Origin: a bacterium | Lineage (GTDB): Bacteria; Gemmatimonadota; Glassbacteria; GWA2-58-10 | Direction: 5' to 3' | Length of the DNA: 64,000 bases | Assembly (NCBI GenBank): GCA_021372515.1 | Contig: JAJFUG010000039.1 | Coordinates: forward strand, 6,871-70,870 | Shown: piece after piece, positions 53,628 to 62,571 of the stretch | How positions within the stretch are numbered: position 1 is the first letter of the stretch | Layout: each line of letters begins with the position of its first letter | Position numbers and translations under genes: made by a program | The notes under the pieces: model-generated | Databases searched by the model: none | What the model saw: only the letters and a program-made list of their open reading frames with translations | What the model was told of the DNA's origin: nothing

Positions 53628-54029
53628 ACAGCAATGTCCGGTTAGGAACTTGCAGTGAGAAGCCGAAAGACTCTGTTCTGCTTTGGTTTCGGCCAAAGCA
53701 GCAAAGCCAGCGGGGGCCGCAAACTCGTCCCAACCGGGACTCTGCGTCAATCTTAAGCGTTTACGGAGTCTTAATTCCGCTCCCTCGTTGCAGCGGCGGC
53801 GCTGCCGCGAATCGCCGCCGAACCGTGCGGCAATTACAGCCCCGGCCGTTTCTCGCTCAATTAAACGCTACCCTGGCGGGAGGCTCAGACAGGTGCGGCC
53901 CCCAAGGGCAGCAGCGGCGGCCTGTCAGCCGCACGGGGTTTGGCTTTGACCCAGGATCGAGTTATTCCGATACGAACGCTGTGTTCGCCCATAACATTCT
54001 AGAGCAAAAACCTAACCGGACATTACTGT
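53628..54029. mobile_element. About 400-bp element with 19-bp terminal inverted repeats (non-autonomous or decayed)
   Basis: ACAGCAATGTCCGGTTAGG (53628-53646) and CCTAACCGGACATTACTGT (54011-54029) are inverted copies with 18 of 19 matches. The 364 bases between them have no credible gene; a fragment of a transposase is not recognised. Perfect flanking duplications were not seen. The size and ends fit a miniature inverted-repeat element or the shell of a deleted insertion sequence. It sits in the longest gene-poor stretch of the window (53424-54176). Confidence 0.6.
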
Positions 54030-54076
54030 GGCCCACCGAAAATCAATACCTGGCGAACGGTCGTAGGTATTGCACT

Positions 54077-54100
54077 GGGGCATTCATGAATTGCCCCTAC
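54077..54100. repeat. Short palindromic repeat GGGGCA-TTCATGAA-T-TGCCCC
   Basis: A near-perfect palindrome ends in CCCCTAC, the same outer bases as the GGGGCACGG-type repeats elsewhere, but its core differs. It follows the inverted-repeat element and precedes the acetyltransferase gene's 3' end. Confidence 0.6.
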
Positions 54101-54176
54101 ATGTTTTCCCGGTGTGATTCACGTATGAGGTTGCGGTGGCCTGACAGCCAACAGGGGTATTTCCGGCGTACTTTTT

Positions 54177-54716
54177 TTACCTCCTATCGGGACGCTCCAG
54201 CCGGAACAGCAGCCCGCTTGCCGGCGGCTCATCCATCCCGTCAGGCGCGAACCCGGAGCGCAACAGCACCTTGACCGAGGCCGGGTTGTCCGGCGCGGTC
54301 CGGGCGATAATCCTCGCCACCCCCGACTGACTGAAAGCCCAGGCCGCCAGCGCCCGCACCATCTCGCCCGCCAGGCCGCGGCAGCGCCAGTCCGGCTGCA
54401 CGGAGTAGCCGATTTCCACTTGCCCCTTCCCGCCCGGAGCACCCAGGAACCCGGCGCTGCCTACCAGCACCGGCGGTGAATCCACCCCCCGGCCCTCTTC
54501 CAGCAGAGCGTACCAGCCGTACCAGCCCACAGCCTCCGGGTGAGCGGCGAGCTGCTCTTCGAACCAGGGCAGGGCCTCGGCCAGGGAGTCGAGCGGCCAG
54601 CCGGGCGGCACCACTGCATCCAGAATCACAGCCAGGCGCGCGCGGTCGGCCATCTCGGCCCGCACGCTCTCCACAGTGGAGGGGACCAGACGCAGACGCT
54701 CGGTCCGGATTTGCAT
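54177..54716 (-). CDS. GNAT-family N-acetyltransferase
   Basis: Start 54716 is chosen because GGGAGG lies about 10 bases upstream. The 179-residue protein matches the RimJ/RimL-type GNAT plan: MQIRTERLRLVPST at the N-terminus, VEIGYSVQPDWRCRGLAGEM carrying the acetyl-CoA pyrophosphate loop, and a final ASVKVLLRSGFAP strand-helix. These enzymes acetylate protein N-termini or small amines. It is isolated, with the inverted-repeat element behind its 3' end. Confidence 0.9.
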   Translation of the reverse strand: MQIRTERLRLVPSTVESVRAEMADRARLAVILDAVVPPGWPLDSLAEALPWFEEQLAAHPEAVGWYGWYALLEEGRGVDSPPVLVGSAGFLGAPGGKGQVEIGYSVQPDWRCRGLAGEMVRALAAWAFSQSGVARIIARTAPDNPASVKVLLRSGFAPDGMDEPPASGLLFRLERPDRR

Positions 54717-54746
54717 ATCGCACCGTCCTCCCACACCCGGGGAACA

Positions 54747-54783
54747 CCATAAAAAACAAGGGGCGGGTTTGAAACCCGCCCCT
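54747..54783 (-). terminator. Intrinsic terminator of the yidC operon
   Basis: AGGGGCGGGTTT and AAACCCGCCCCT form a 12-bp stem around a single G, followed on the - strand by TGTTTTTTATGG. The palindrome belongs to the GGGG...CCCC repeat type and lies 49 bases beyond the yidC stop. Confidence 0.85.
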
Positions 54784-54831
54784 GCAAAGACACTCAGGTC
54801 AGAATCTGCATTCTATCGAGGCGGTCGCGAA

Positions 54832-56577
54832 TCAGGATTTTTTCTTCCGCCCGCCGGACTGTTTCGGCGCAGCCACCGCCTTGACCGGTCCCGCCGCCGC
54901 GGCCGCCGCCTGCAGCGGCGCGTGGTAGCGTTTCTGGATGTACATCTGCTGGAACATCTGGATCACGTTGAAAATCGTGTAGTACAACACCAGCCCGGAG
55001 GAGAAATTGATGAAGAAGATGAGCATCATGATCGGCATCATGTACATCATCGGCTTCATCTTGGGATCGGTCTGCGTGGGGGTGAGTTTCTGCTGCACGA
55101 ACATCGACACCGCCATCAGCACCGGCATGACATAGTACGGGTCGGGCTGGCTCAGGTCGTGGATCCAGAGGAACGCATCGGCCCCGCGCAGCTCGATGGT
55201 GCGCTGGAACACGTAGAACAGGGCGAACAGCACCGGCATCTGGATCACCATCGGCAGGCAGCCGCCCAACGGGTTGACCTTGTGCTCGCGGTAGAGCTTG
55301 AGCATCTCCTCCTGCTGCTTGCGCGGGTCATCCTTGAAACGCTCGCGCATCTCGGTCATCAACGGCTGGATTTTCTGCATCTCGATCTGGCTCTTGGTGC
55401 TCTTGATAGTCAGCGGGTAGAACACCACCTTTACCAGCAGGGCGAACAGCACCAGGATCAGCGCGTAGTTTGACACATAGGTGTGCATCCAGAGCATGAT
55501 CCGCAGGATCATCTTGGTGAAAGGCTGGATGATGACCCAGCCGTACTCGAAAATCTTGGGCAGGCCGTAGTTGAGCCGGGTGATCTGGTCGTAGGCCTGG
55601 GGTCCGGCGTAGATCGAATAGACCACCGGCGTTCCGGCCTGGGCCGGGATTGGGAAACGCCCGCGGAAATAGATGCGCTTGGCCTCCAGGTTGCCCGAGG
55701 CGCTCATCCCGTCCATCGGGGCGTCCGGTACGAAGAAGGTAGTGATAAAGTACTGGCTTTTAAGCCCGCCCCAGAGGATCCTGTGCTCGCCGCTGGGCTG
55801 CCAGTCGCTCTTGGAGAGGTCCTTGATCGATTTTTCGACCACCGAGCCGTTGTCGTAGTAGATCGCCTTGTAGCTGGCGTAGTCGGCGTCCGGCTTTTTC
55901 TCGTTCGACAGCAGGGTCGGGCCCAGGGTGACCTCCAGCGCGTTGCCGCTGGCGCCGCTTAGCTGCGGCGGCAGGTACATGGCGCTTTCGATCAGGTAGC
56001 TGTCGTTGTGGAAAGTGTAGACAATGCGGATCGTAGCCCCGCCGTTCAGGGTGTCGAGAAAAGTGATCGTCCCCTGCGGGTTCGACTTGTCCAGGCGCAG
56101 GCTGAGCTTGTCGGCGCAGAAACGGCGCGCGCCCAGGTCGACATCCTTGCCGCTGCCGCCGAAAATCAGGCGGGAGGACAGGAAACGGCTCTCATCCGGG
56201 ATGAGCTGCACCGGGGGGAGCTTGTCGGAGTCGGCGTTTTTCGCTGCCCCGTTGAAAGAGGGATAGTGCTTGAGCCCGGCCTTGACCAGCACGGCCCCGC
56301 GGGTGATGAAACGGTACTCGTACAGCTCGCCGCTCACCACCACCGTGTCCACCGGGGTCTCATCCACCGGCTCGACATCGGGTGCGGACAAATCGCTTAA
56401 AGCACCCGGTTCGGTAGCGACACGGGCGGCGGTGTCGGACTTTATGACCTGGGTCGTGTCGGCCGGTGCGTTGACCGTCGCCGGGCGTGGCTGCGGCTTG
56501 GGGGCGAACCACAGCATGTAGACGATCCAGACCACGAAGATCAGGGCCGTCGCCAGTGCCGTTCTCTTATCCATCAA
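54832..56577 (-). CDS. yidC: Membrane protein insertase YidC
   Basis: The 581-residue protein has the Gram-negative YidC form: one N-terminal membrane helix (LATALIFVVWIVYMLWF), a large periplasmic beta-sandwich domain (about 70-330) and a conserved core of four to five helices. The core includes FALLVKVVFYPLTIKSTKSQ, the cytoplasmic EMQKIQPLMTEMRERFKDDP hairpin and NPLGGCLPMVIQMPVLFALF. The hydrophilic-groove Arg appears to be replaced by Lys in LLVKVVF, worth noting. A Lys-rich tail follows. It inserts and folds inner-membrane proteins with Sec. GAGG precedes the start. Confidence 0.96.
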   Translation of the reverse strand: MMDKRTALATALIFVVWIVYMLWFAPKPQPRPATVNAPADTTQVIKSDTAARVATEPGALSDLSAPDVEPVDETPVDTVVVSGELYEYRFITRGAVLVKAGLKHYPSFNGAAKNADSDKLPPVQLIPDESRFLSSRLIFGGSGKDVDLGARRFCADKLSLRLDKSNPQGTITFLDTLNGGATIRIVYTFHNDSYLIESAMYLPPQLSGASGNALEVTLGPTLLSNEKKPDADYASYKAIYYDNGSVVEKSIKDLSKSDWQPSGEHRILWGGLKSQYFITTFFVPDAPMDGMSASGNLEAKRIYFRGRFPIPAQAGTPVVYSIYAGPQAYDQITRLNYGLPKIFEYGWVIIQPFTKMILRIMLWMHTYVSNYALILVLFALLVKVVFYPLTIKSTKSQIEMQKIQPLMTEMRERFKDDPRKQQEEMLKLYREHKVNPLGGCLPMVIQMPVLFALFYVFQRTIELRGADAFLWIHDLSQPDPYYVMPVLMAVSMFVQQKLTPTQTDPKMKPMMYMMPIMMLIFFINFSSGLVLYYTIFNVIQMFQQMYIQKRYHAPLQAAAAAAGPVKAVAAPKQSGGRKKKS

Positions 56578-56625
56578 TACCTCATGCTCTGATTGACGTT
56601 TTCAGTCGCTCCGGGGCAGCCCCGC

Positions 56626-56856
56626 TCAGGGCAGGTCCACTCCGCCGGGATGGAAGGGGTGGCAGCGGGAAAGACGGCGCAGGGCGCGCCACGCACCCTT
56701 GAACGGTCCGTACTTGCTCACGCTTTGCCGCGCGTACTCGGAACAGCTCGGGTAAAAACGGCAGGAAGGCGGCAGGAACGGACTGACAAGGCGCTGGTAA
56801 AGGAATACCAGTGCCAGCAGGACCGCCTGCAAAGCCTTTTCGATCCATTTCAGCAT
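56626..56856 (-). CDS. yidD: Membrane protein insertion efficiency factor YidD
   Basis: The 76-residue protein has one amphipathic N-terminal helix and the YidD signature YQRLVSPFLPPSCRFYPSCS, then YARQSVSKYGPFKGAW and a final HPFHPGGVD. It aids YidC-dependent insertion at the inner membrane. It lies between rnpA and yidC as in most bacteria, 10 bases after rnpA. Confidence 0.96.
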   Translation of the reverse strand: MLKWIEKALQAVLLALVFLYQRLVSPFLPPSCRFYPSCSEYARQSVSKYGPFKGAWRALRRLSRCHPFHPGGVDLP

Positions 56857-56866
56857 AATCTGTCCA

Positions 56867-57247
56867 TCAGGGGACGTTGCCCCCGTCCACCGGCTCGCTC
56901 CTGGCTGCGGCGCAGGACTCCACTTTCCGGGCCAGGCGCAGGTAACGCTCGTTCAACTCGCTGTATTTCAAGCCGTAGCAGTCCGGAGTGATCCGCAGCA
57001 CCACCAGCCGCCCGCTCTCCAGCACTCCGGCGCGGCGCACTATTTCCTGAAGGCGGCGGCGCAGACGGTTGCGATCAACCACGCTGCGCTTGAATTTCGG
57101 CACCACCAGGGCGAAACGGCTGTGGCATTCGGCGGCGCAGGGCAGGACATTCAGCTTGAGCAGTCCATCCCCGACCCGCCGCCCGTTGTCCAGCACGTGA
57201 CGGATATCGCGCGAACGGCTCAGGGCGATCCTGCGGGCCAGACCCAC
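56867..57247 (-). CDS. rnpA: Ribonuclease P protein component
   Basis: A GTG at 57247, preceded by AAAGGA, gives 126 residues, the usual size. An ATG at 57358 would add 37 residues with no family match. The RNR motif is present as VVDRNRLRRRLQEIVR, and FALVVPKFKRSVVDRN is the conserved cleft strand. It binds the RNase P RNA to mature tRNA 5' ends. It sits between rpmH and yidD. Confidence 0.94.
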   Translation of the reverse strand: MGLARRIALSRSRDIRHVLDNGRRVGDGLLKLNVLPCAAECHSRFALVVPKFKRSVVDRNRLRRRLQEIVRRAGVLESGRLVVLRITPDCYGLKYSELNERYLRLARKVESCAAARSEPVDGGNVP

Positions 57248-57395
57248 CTGGATTCCTTTCCGGTGAACTGCGTGCGTGGCAGACCGGAGAGTGAGGCCGC
57301 CGGTGGATAAAAATCTGCGGTCCCTACGAACATAGTCCGGCCCGGAGGGGCGGAACAACGTTCATGGAGACCGCAGCGGATTTACAGAACCGGTA

Positions 57396-57530
57396 TCAGA
57401 GAGCGACACGCTTGCGGCCGCGCGTGCGGCGGCGGTTGAGCACCAGACGGCCGCCGTGGGTGGCCATGCGGGCGCGGAACCCGTGCTTGTTGTGCTTCTT
57501 CCGGTTGCTGGGCTGGAAAGTTCTTTTCAT
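57396..57530 (-). CDS. rpmH: Large-subunit ribosomal protein bL34
   Basis: The 44-residue frame reads [20 protein letters not shown], then RMATHGGR and a final [10 protein letters not shown], a textbook bL34. It starts at 57530 with a weak ribosome site (AGAAG). A TTGACA/TATTTT promoter lies about 50 bases upstream. It is the first gene of rpmH-rnpA-yidD-yidC. In many bacteria dnaA is divergent from rpmH, but here argS takes that place. Confidence 0.97.
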   Translation of the reverse strand: MKRTFQPSNRKKHNKHGFRARMATHGGRLVLNRRRTRGRKRVAL

Positions 57531-57578
57531 CTTCTAAGTCTCCGTTCGCTCTGGCTGCGGTAATTATCAAAGGCTTTA

Positions 57579-57607
57579 AAAATAAAGCGGTCCGGGCGGA
57601 CTGTCAA
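57579..57607 (-). promoter_or_regulatory. Sigma-70-type promoter of the rpmH operon
   Basis: On the - strand a perfect TTGACA (57607-57602) and TATTTT (57584-57579) are separated by exactly 17 bases. A GC-rich discriminator-free AT stretch follows the -10. The leader to rpmH would be about 40 bases. Confidence 0.72.
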
Positions 57608-57762
57608 GACTTTACGCGCCAGCATCACGCACTCCCGTGGTTTTGCCTGCGCCCTCCGGGCCCGGATAGTCTACAAGCGGTTAATTTAGTTCCCTGCCAC
57701 GCTTTTTCCAATTAAATTTATACAGCTTTCGCGCGCCGCGCCCGGAAGATACGCGGCAAAGG

Positions 57763-57792
57763 TTGACAGCCGCGGGGTGAAACCGTTATTCT
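57763..57792 (+). promoter_or_regulatory. Probable sigma-70-type promoter of argS
   Basis: TTGACA (57763-57768) and TATTCT (57787-57792) are 18 bases apart. The leader to the argS start at 57872 would be about 75 bases. The rest of 57608-57762, between the two divergent promoters, shows no DnaA-box cluster or other signal. Confidence 0.6.
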
Positions 57793-57871
57793 AAGCGCCT
57801 TTAGCCGTAAGCTCCGACGCGGCGTCCGGAGTAAGGGACATTCGGCAAACAGGGACAGGGAAAACAAACTC

Positions 57872-59545
57872 ATGGAACAACTGCTGCGAGATGCGCTTCT
57901 GCGAGGCCTGGCCGCCATGCAGGTCCAGGATATCCCCGAGTTCGTGATCGAAAAACCCAAGGACCCCCGTCACGGCGACCTGGCCGCCAACGTGGCCTTC
58001 CTCCTGGCCCGCAGCCTCAAGAAAGCCCCGGCCCAGATCGGCCGCGAGCTGGTGGAGGCCATGGGCCAGCTCGGCCCCTATGTCACCTCGGTCGAGGTGG
58101 CCCCCAACGGGTTCATCAATTTCAGGATCAGCCCGGGCTGGTGGACCGATCAACTGGCCCGCATCCAGGCCGTGGGCGAGGCCTGGGGACACGGTGACAA
58201 TCTCGCCGGGCGCAGGATCGTGGTGGAGTTCGTCAGCTCCAACCCCACCGGGCCGCTGACCATCGGCCACGGCCGCCAGGCGATCCTGGGCGACTGTATC
58301 TGCTCGCTGCTGGCCGCCCAGGGCGCCCAGGTCTGCCGCGAGTACTACTACAACGACGCCGGCAACCAGATGAACATCCTGGGCCGCAGCTTGCGCGCCC
58401 GCTACGTGCAGCGTTTCCGCCCGGAGTTCCCGTTCCCGGAGAACGGCTACCGCGGCGACTACATGCTGGAGATCGCCGAGGCGTTCGCAAGCCAGCACGG
58501 CGACAGTCACCTTCCCCCCGCCGGTGACATCTCCGACCCCGACCCGGGCACGCTCAAGGTGTTCCGCGAGTTCGCCGCCGAGCACATCCGCCGGATCATC
58601 GATGTCGACCTGCGCCAGTTCCGGGTGGCGTTCGATGTCTGGTCCCTGGAGAGCCGTCTGTACACCGAGGGCAAGATCGACGGTCTGCTGGCCCTGCTGC
58701 GTGAAAAAGGCCTGAGCTACGACAAGGAGGGCGCAGTCTGGCTGGCCGCCAGCCGTTTCGGCGACAGCGAGGACCGGGTGATTGTCAAGAGCACCGGCGA
58801 GCCGACCTACTATCTGCCCGACCTGGCCTACCACATGGACAAGCACCAGCGCGGGTTCGACGAGGCGATCAACATCCACGGCGCCGACCACCACGGCTAC
58901 GCCCCGCGCATGCTGGCCGGGATGCGCGCCCTGGGCTACCCCGAGGGCTGGCTGCGCTACGTGATCCACCAGATGGTCAGTTTCAAGGAGGGCGACGAGG
59001 TGGTGAAGATGTCCACCCGCGCCGGACGCTTTGTCACCCTGAGCGACCTGTGCCGCGAGGTGGGCGTGGATGTGGCCCGCTACTTCTTCGTCATGCGCAA
59101 GGCCGACAGCCACCTGGTGTTCGACCTCGACCTGGCGCGCAAGCAGAGCAACGAGAACCCGGTCTACTACTGCCAGTACGTGCACGCCCGTATCTGCTCG
59201 CTGGCTCCCACCGCGGCCGAGGCCGGGGTGTGGGACGGCGACCGCGGGCTGTGGAAGGATTACCGTCCCGAGCGCCTGGTCGAGCCAGAGGAGCTGGAGC
59301 TGATCGTGCACCTGCTCGATTTCCCGCGCCTGGCGGCCATGGCTGCCCTGGCCCTGGAGCCGCACCATATCCCGTTCTTCCTCGAGGAACTGGCGCGCAA
59401 GTTCCACGGCTGGTACCAGCGACACCGTATCGTGAGCGAGGACAAGGCCCTCTCGCGCGACCGCCTCTACCTCGCCGACTGCGTGCGCACGGTCATGTCT
59501 GCCGGGCTGGGCCTGCTCGGAATAACCGCACCGGAAAAAATGTGA
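57872..59545 (+). CDS. argS: Arginyl-tRNA synthetase
   Basis: The 557-residue protein has the ArgRS N-terminal additional domain, then SSNPTGPLTIGHGRQAILGD (HIGH-type, class I), NIHGADHHGYAPRM and EVVKMSTRAGRFVTLSDL (KMSK-type). The C-terminal helical domain ends with the DALRVM-like DCVRTVMSAGL. Length is normal. It charges tRNA-Arg. The PfkB kinase gene follows 16 bases later. Confidence 0.97.
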   Translation: MEQLLRDALLRGLAAMQVQDIPEFVIEKPKDPRHGDLAANVAFLLARSLKKAPAQIGRELVEAMGQLGPYVTSVEVAPNGFINFRISPGWWTDQLARIQAVGEAWGHGDNLAGRRIVVEFVSSNPTGPLTIGHGRQAILGDCICSLLAAQGAQVCREYYYNDAGNQMNILGRSLRARYVQRFRPEFPFPENGYRGDYMLEIAEAFASQHGDSHLPPAGDISDPDPGTLKVFREFAAEHIRRIIDVDLRQFRVAFDVWSLESRLYTEGKIDGLLALLREKGLSYDKEGAVWLAASRFGDSEDRVIVKSTGEPTYYLPDLAYHMDKHQRGFDEAINIHGADHHGYAPRMLAGMRALGYPEGWLRYVIHQMVSFKEGDEVVKMSTRAGRFVTLSDLCREVGVDVARYFFVMRKADSHLVFDLDLARKQSNENPVYYCQYVHARICSLAPTAAEAGVWDGDRGLWKDYRPERLVEPEELELIVHLLDFPRLAAMAALALEPHHIPFFLEELARKFHGWYQRHRIVSEDKALSRDRLYLADCVRTVMSAGLGLLGITAPEKM

Positions 59546-59561
59546 AAGGAGAGCCGCACAG

Positions 59562-60485
59562 ATGAGCCAGGCCAACCCTGAGCCGATTGTCGCAGTGGGC
59601 ACGATCGGCATCGACACTATCGAGACCCCCACCGAGCGGGTCGAGGCAGTCCTGGGCGGAAGCGGGACCTATTTCGCGGTGGCCGCCTCCCTGTTCAACC
59701 CGGTCTGCCTGGTGGCCGTGGCCGGCGACGACATGACCGAGGCCCAGTGGAGCACCTTGCGCCGCCCGAACCTGATCCTGGACGGCATCGCGGTGGTCAA
59801 GGGCGGACGGACGTTCAGTTGGGGCGGACGCTACCACGCGGATGTCAACCGCCGCGACACCCTGTTCACCAACCTGGGCGTGCTGGAGACTTTCAATCCG
59901 GTGGTGCCTGCGTCCCAGCGCGGCGCGCGCACCGTATTCCTGGCCAACGTGGACCCCGGCTCGCAGCTCAAGGTGCTGGACCAGGTGAGCGGTGCCGAGT
60001 TCGTGGTCACGGATACGATGAATTTCTGGATCTCCGGCGACCGTGAGCGTCTGGGCCAGGTGCTGCGCCGCACGGACTGCCTGATCCTGAACGATGACGA
60101 GGCCCGTCAGCTAACCGGCTGCCTCAACCTGACCGACGCCCTGGAGAAAGTGCAGGCCCTGGGTCCCAGAATGGTGGTGCTCAAGAAAGGCGAGCACGGG
60201 GCCGTGCTGGCCGTGGGCCGCGAGCTGTTCGCCCTGCCGGGCTACCCGTTGCGCAACGTGGTCGACCCCACCGGCGCGGGTGACTCGTTCGCCGGCGGGT
60301 TCGTGGGCTACATCCAGCGCCGCGGCGACCGCTCGCGCGAAACATTGCGCGCGGCCGTGGTCTACGGCTCGGCCGTGGCCTCGTTCTGCTGCGAGGATTT
60401 CTCGCTGCGCCGTCTTGGCCGCCTGAGCCAGGACGAACTGGAAGCACGGGTGCAGGAGTTCCGCGAGCTGGTAAGGTTCCAGTGA
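59562..60485 (+). CDS. PfkB-family carbohydrate/nucleoside kinase
   Basis: The 307-residue protein starts after AAAGGAGAG. The N-terminus (IVAVGTIGIDTIETPTERVE followed by VLGGSGTYFAVAA) and the C-terminal signature DPTGAGDSFAGGFVGY (catalytic Asp in GAGDSF) define the ribokinase/PfkB fold. A sequence of this type close to argS and purM suggests an adenosine-, ribose- or sugar-kinase role, but the substrate is not readable. It is co-oriented with argS and 16 bases downstream. Confidence 0.9.
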   Translation: MSQANPEPIVAVGTIGIDTIETPTERVEAVLGGSGTYFAVAASLFNPVCLVAVAGDDMTEAQWSTLRRPNLILDGIAVVKGGRTFSWGGRYHADVNRRDTLFTNLGVLETFNPVVPASQRGARTVFLANVDPGSQLKVLDQVSGAEFVVTDTMNFWISGDRERLGQVLRRTDCLILNDDEARQLTGCLNLTDALEKVQALGPRMVVLKKGEHGAVLAVGRELFALPGYPLRNVVDPTGAGDSFAGGFVGYIQRRGDRSRETLRAAVVYGSAVASFCCEDFSLRRLGRLSQDELEARVQEFRELVRFQ

Positions 60486-60560
60486 GCCGGCTGGATATAA
60501 CCGGCCGCTGAGTGTTGCATCCGTTCCACGTTGAATATTAAGGTTAAAAGATAAAAACAA

Positions 60561-60592
60561 ATCCCCCTCTATCCCCCTTTGACAAAGGGGGA
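60561..60592. repeat. Dispersed palindromic repeat TCCCCCTTTG-A-CAAAGGGGGA
   Basis: The palindrome (60572-60592) has perfect 10-bp arms around one base and is preceded by ATCCCCCTCTA. A very similar element is familiar from the intergenic DNA of many environmental bacteria. It lies between the PfkB kinase and purM genes and could form a hairpin in the transcript. Confidence 0.7.
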
Positions 60593-60656
60593 GGCGCTGG
60601 TCCGGGCCGGGGAGGGACCCCGTTTCCATTTGCAGCCCTCAGGGAAGGATTGTTCT

Positions 60657-61703
60657 ATGAGCGAGGAGCGCAAGCAGAGCCTCTACGCCGCGGCCGGGGT
60701 GGACATCGACGCCGCCTCGAAGGCCGTGGGTGCGTTTAAATCCAAGGTGGCCGAAACTTTCACCCCCGGTGTGCTCAGCCAGGTGGGTAATTTCGGCGGG
60801 ATGTTCTCCCTGGCCGGAGTGGAGGCCGCCGAGCCGGTGCTGATCTCCAGCACCGATGGCGTGGGCACCAAGCTGCTGGTGGCGCAGAAAGCCCACCGTC
60901 ACGACACAGTGGGCGAATGCCTGGTCAACCACTGCGTCAATGATATCATGGTCCAGGGCGCGCGGCCGTTGTTCTTCATGGACTATATCAGTGTGGGCAA
61001 GCTGCGGCCGGAGCACATCGCCTCTGTGATGGACGGGTTCATCCGAGGCTGCAAGCGTAACGGCGTGGCCCTTCTGGGCGGCGAGACCGCCGAGATGCCC
61101 GACCTCTACGGCCCCGAGGACTACGACCTGGCCGGGTTCATCGTGGGCGTGGTCGACCGTTCCAAGCTCATCACGGGCGAGCGGGTGCGGGCCGGCCACG
61201 TGCTGGTGGGCCTGAGCTCCAACGGCCTCCACACCAACGGCTACTCGCTGGCCCGCCGGATCGTTTTCGACCTTGGCGGCCACGCGGTCAACGACCCGTT
61301 GCCCGAGGGCGGCGGAGTCAATTTCGGCGAGGCGCTGCTGGCCGTGCACCGCAGCTACAAGGTGCAGCTCGAGGCGCTCTATCAGCGCGGCCTGGTGGAT
61401 GCCGCGGCGCATATCACCGGCGGCGGCCTCACCGACAACCTGCCCCGCGTGTTCCCGGACAGCCTGGACGCCGAGATCAAGCTCGGCTCGTGGTCCGTGC
61501 CGCGCCTGTTCACCTATCTTCAGGAGGCCGGGCGCGTGGAGCTGGAGGAGATGCTGCGGGTGTTCAACATGGGGATCGGCATGGTGCTGCTGGTCGACGG
61601 GGCGCGCCTGGAGGAGGCGCTCGGAGTGCTGAAAGGCCTGGGTGAGCAGGCCCATGTGATCGGACGGATGCGCCCCGGCTCGGGCACGGTCCGCTACGTT
61701 TGA
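60657..61703 (+). CDS. purM: Phosphoribosylformylglycinamidine cyclo-ligase (AIR synthetase)
   Basis: Start 60657 follows AGGGAAGGA. The 348-residue protein has the PurM signature segments LISSTDGVGTKLLVAQKA, HCVNDIMVQGARPLFFMDY, GGETAEMPDLYGPEDYDLAG and HITGGGLTDNLPRVFP. It closes the imidazole ring in purine synthesis, using ATP, in the cytoplasm. No other pur gene is adjacent. A short gene for an envelope protein follows 33 bases later. Confidence 0.97.
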   Translation: MSEERKQSLYAAAGVDIDAASKAVGAFKSKVAETFTPGVLSQVGNFGGMFSLAGVEAAEPVLISSTDGVGTKLLVAQKAHRHDTVGECLVNHCVNDIMVQGARPLFFMDYISVGKLRPEHIASVMDGFIRGCKRNGVALLGGETAEMPDLYGPEDYDLAGFIVGVVDRSKLITGERVRAGHVLVGLSSNGLHTNGYSLARRIVFDLGGHAVNDPLPEGGGVNFGEALLAVHRSYKVQLEALYQRGLVDAAAHITGGGLTDNLPRVFPDSLDAEIKLGSWSVPRLFTYLQEAGRVELEEMLRVFNMGIGMVLLVDGARLEEALGVLKGLGEQAHVIGRMRPGSGTVRYV

Positions 61704-61736
61704 GGTAAACGGACATTTTTCACTGGGGATGGGCTT

Positions 61737-62486
61737 ATGCGTAAACTCTCTGTCGGAATGCTGGCACTGGCTTTAATACTCTGTTTCTCCGGCCTGCGGG
61801 CCGCCACGAACGACAACGCCTGGCTGGGCGGCCTGATGACCGGCGGCAGCCTCACCTCCTCCAGCGCCAACACCCTGGGCGGGCTGGGGCATTTCTCGGC
61901 CGGGCTGAGCGGCTCGGTCAGCACCGACCCGTACGGCACACTCAGTATCAGCACCGGAAGTGTTTCGGGTGTGCTGGCCCTGGGGATCCTGGAAGGCTCG
62001 CGCCTGGGACCGGCGGTGCACGGGCTGCTGTCGCTGGACGTGTTCGTGCGCGCGGGCAAGCTTCAGGTGAACGGCGCGGGCAGCGATGGGGCCGGGTTCT
62101 GGGGTGTGGGCGGACGGGTGGGGATCATCCGCAACTCGATCCTCACCCCGGCGGTGTCGCTCAGCTTCGCGCACCACGAGACCGGAGAGATCGGTCTGGC
62201 AGGAAGGATTTTCGGCTCCACGCTCGCCATGCCCACCGACCTGACAGTCAACTCGTTCCGGGTGGATGTGAGCAAGAACCTGTTCGTTTTCACCCCCTAC
62301 GGCGGGTTCGGGGCGAACCGGGTGACCGAGGAACGCAAGGGCGGCACGGTGACCAAGCTGGAGAGCACCGAGAGCGTGGTTTACGGCGGCCTGGAATGGA
62401 ATATCCTGCTGCTGCGCCTGGGCCTGGAGGTGCAGCGCACCGCGGGCGAGACCATCGGCGCGGCCAATATCCGGGTGACGTTCTGA
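61737..62486 (+). CDS. Exported beta-rich protein, probable small outer-membrane barrel
   Basis: The 249-residue protein has a signal peptide (about 1-22, cleavage after LRA) and then Gly/Ser/Thr-rich alternating strands (GTLSISTGSVSGVLALGILE, FVFTPYGGFGAN). It ends in Phe (ANIRVTF), as outer-membrane barrels do. No family is recognised. It is probably co-transcribed with purM by proximity alone; the function is unknown. Confidence 0.7.
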   Translation: MRKLSVGMLALALILCFSGLRAATNDNAWLGGLMTGGSLTSSSANTLGGLGHFSAGLSGSVSTDPYGTLSISTGSVSGVLALGILEGSRLGPAVHGLLSLDVFVRAGKLQVNGAGSDGAGFWGVGGRVGIIRNSILTPAVSLSFAHHETGEIGLAGRIFGSTLAMPTDLTVNSFRVDVSKNLFVFTPYGGFGANRVTEERKGGTVTKLESTESVVYGGLEWNILLLRLGLEVQRTAGETIGAANIRVTF

Positions 62487-62522
62487 GGCAGTTGAATCTA
62501 ACCGGGATTTGCACGGAAAAAT

Positions 62523-62550
62523 GTAGGGGCACGGCATGCCGTGCCCCTAC
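62523..62550. repeat. Perfect 28-bp palindromic repeat (GTAGGGGCACGGC type)
   Basis: GTAGGGGCACGGCA and TGCCGTGCCCCTAC make a perfect palindrome. Related copies occur at 34071-34094, 45175-45202 and 62937-62961. It lies between convergent genes (61737-62486 and 62572-62832) and may act as a terminator, though no T-run is adjacent. Confidence 0.8.
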
Positions 62551-62571
62551 GACGAGTGATTCTCAATCGAA

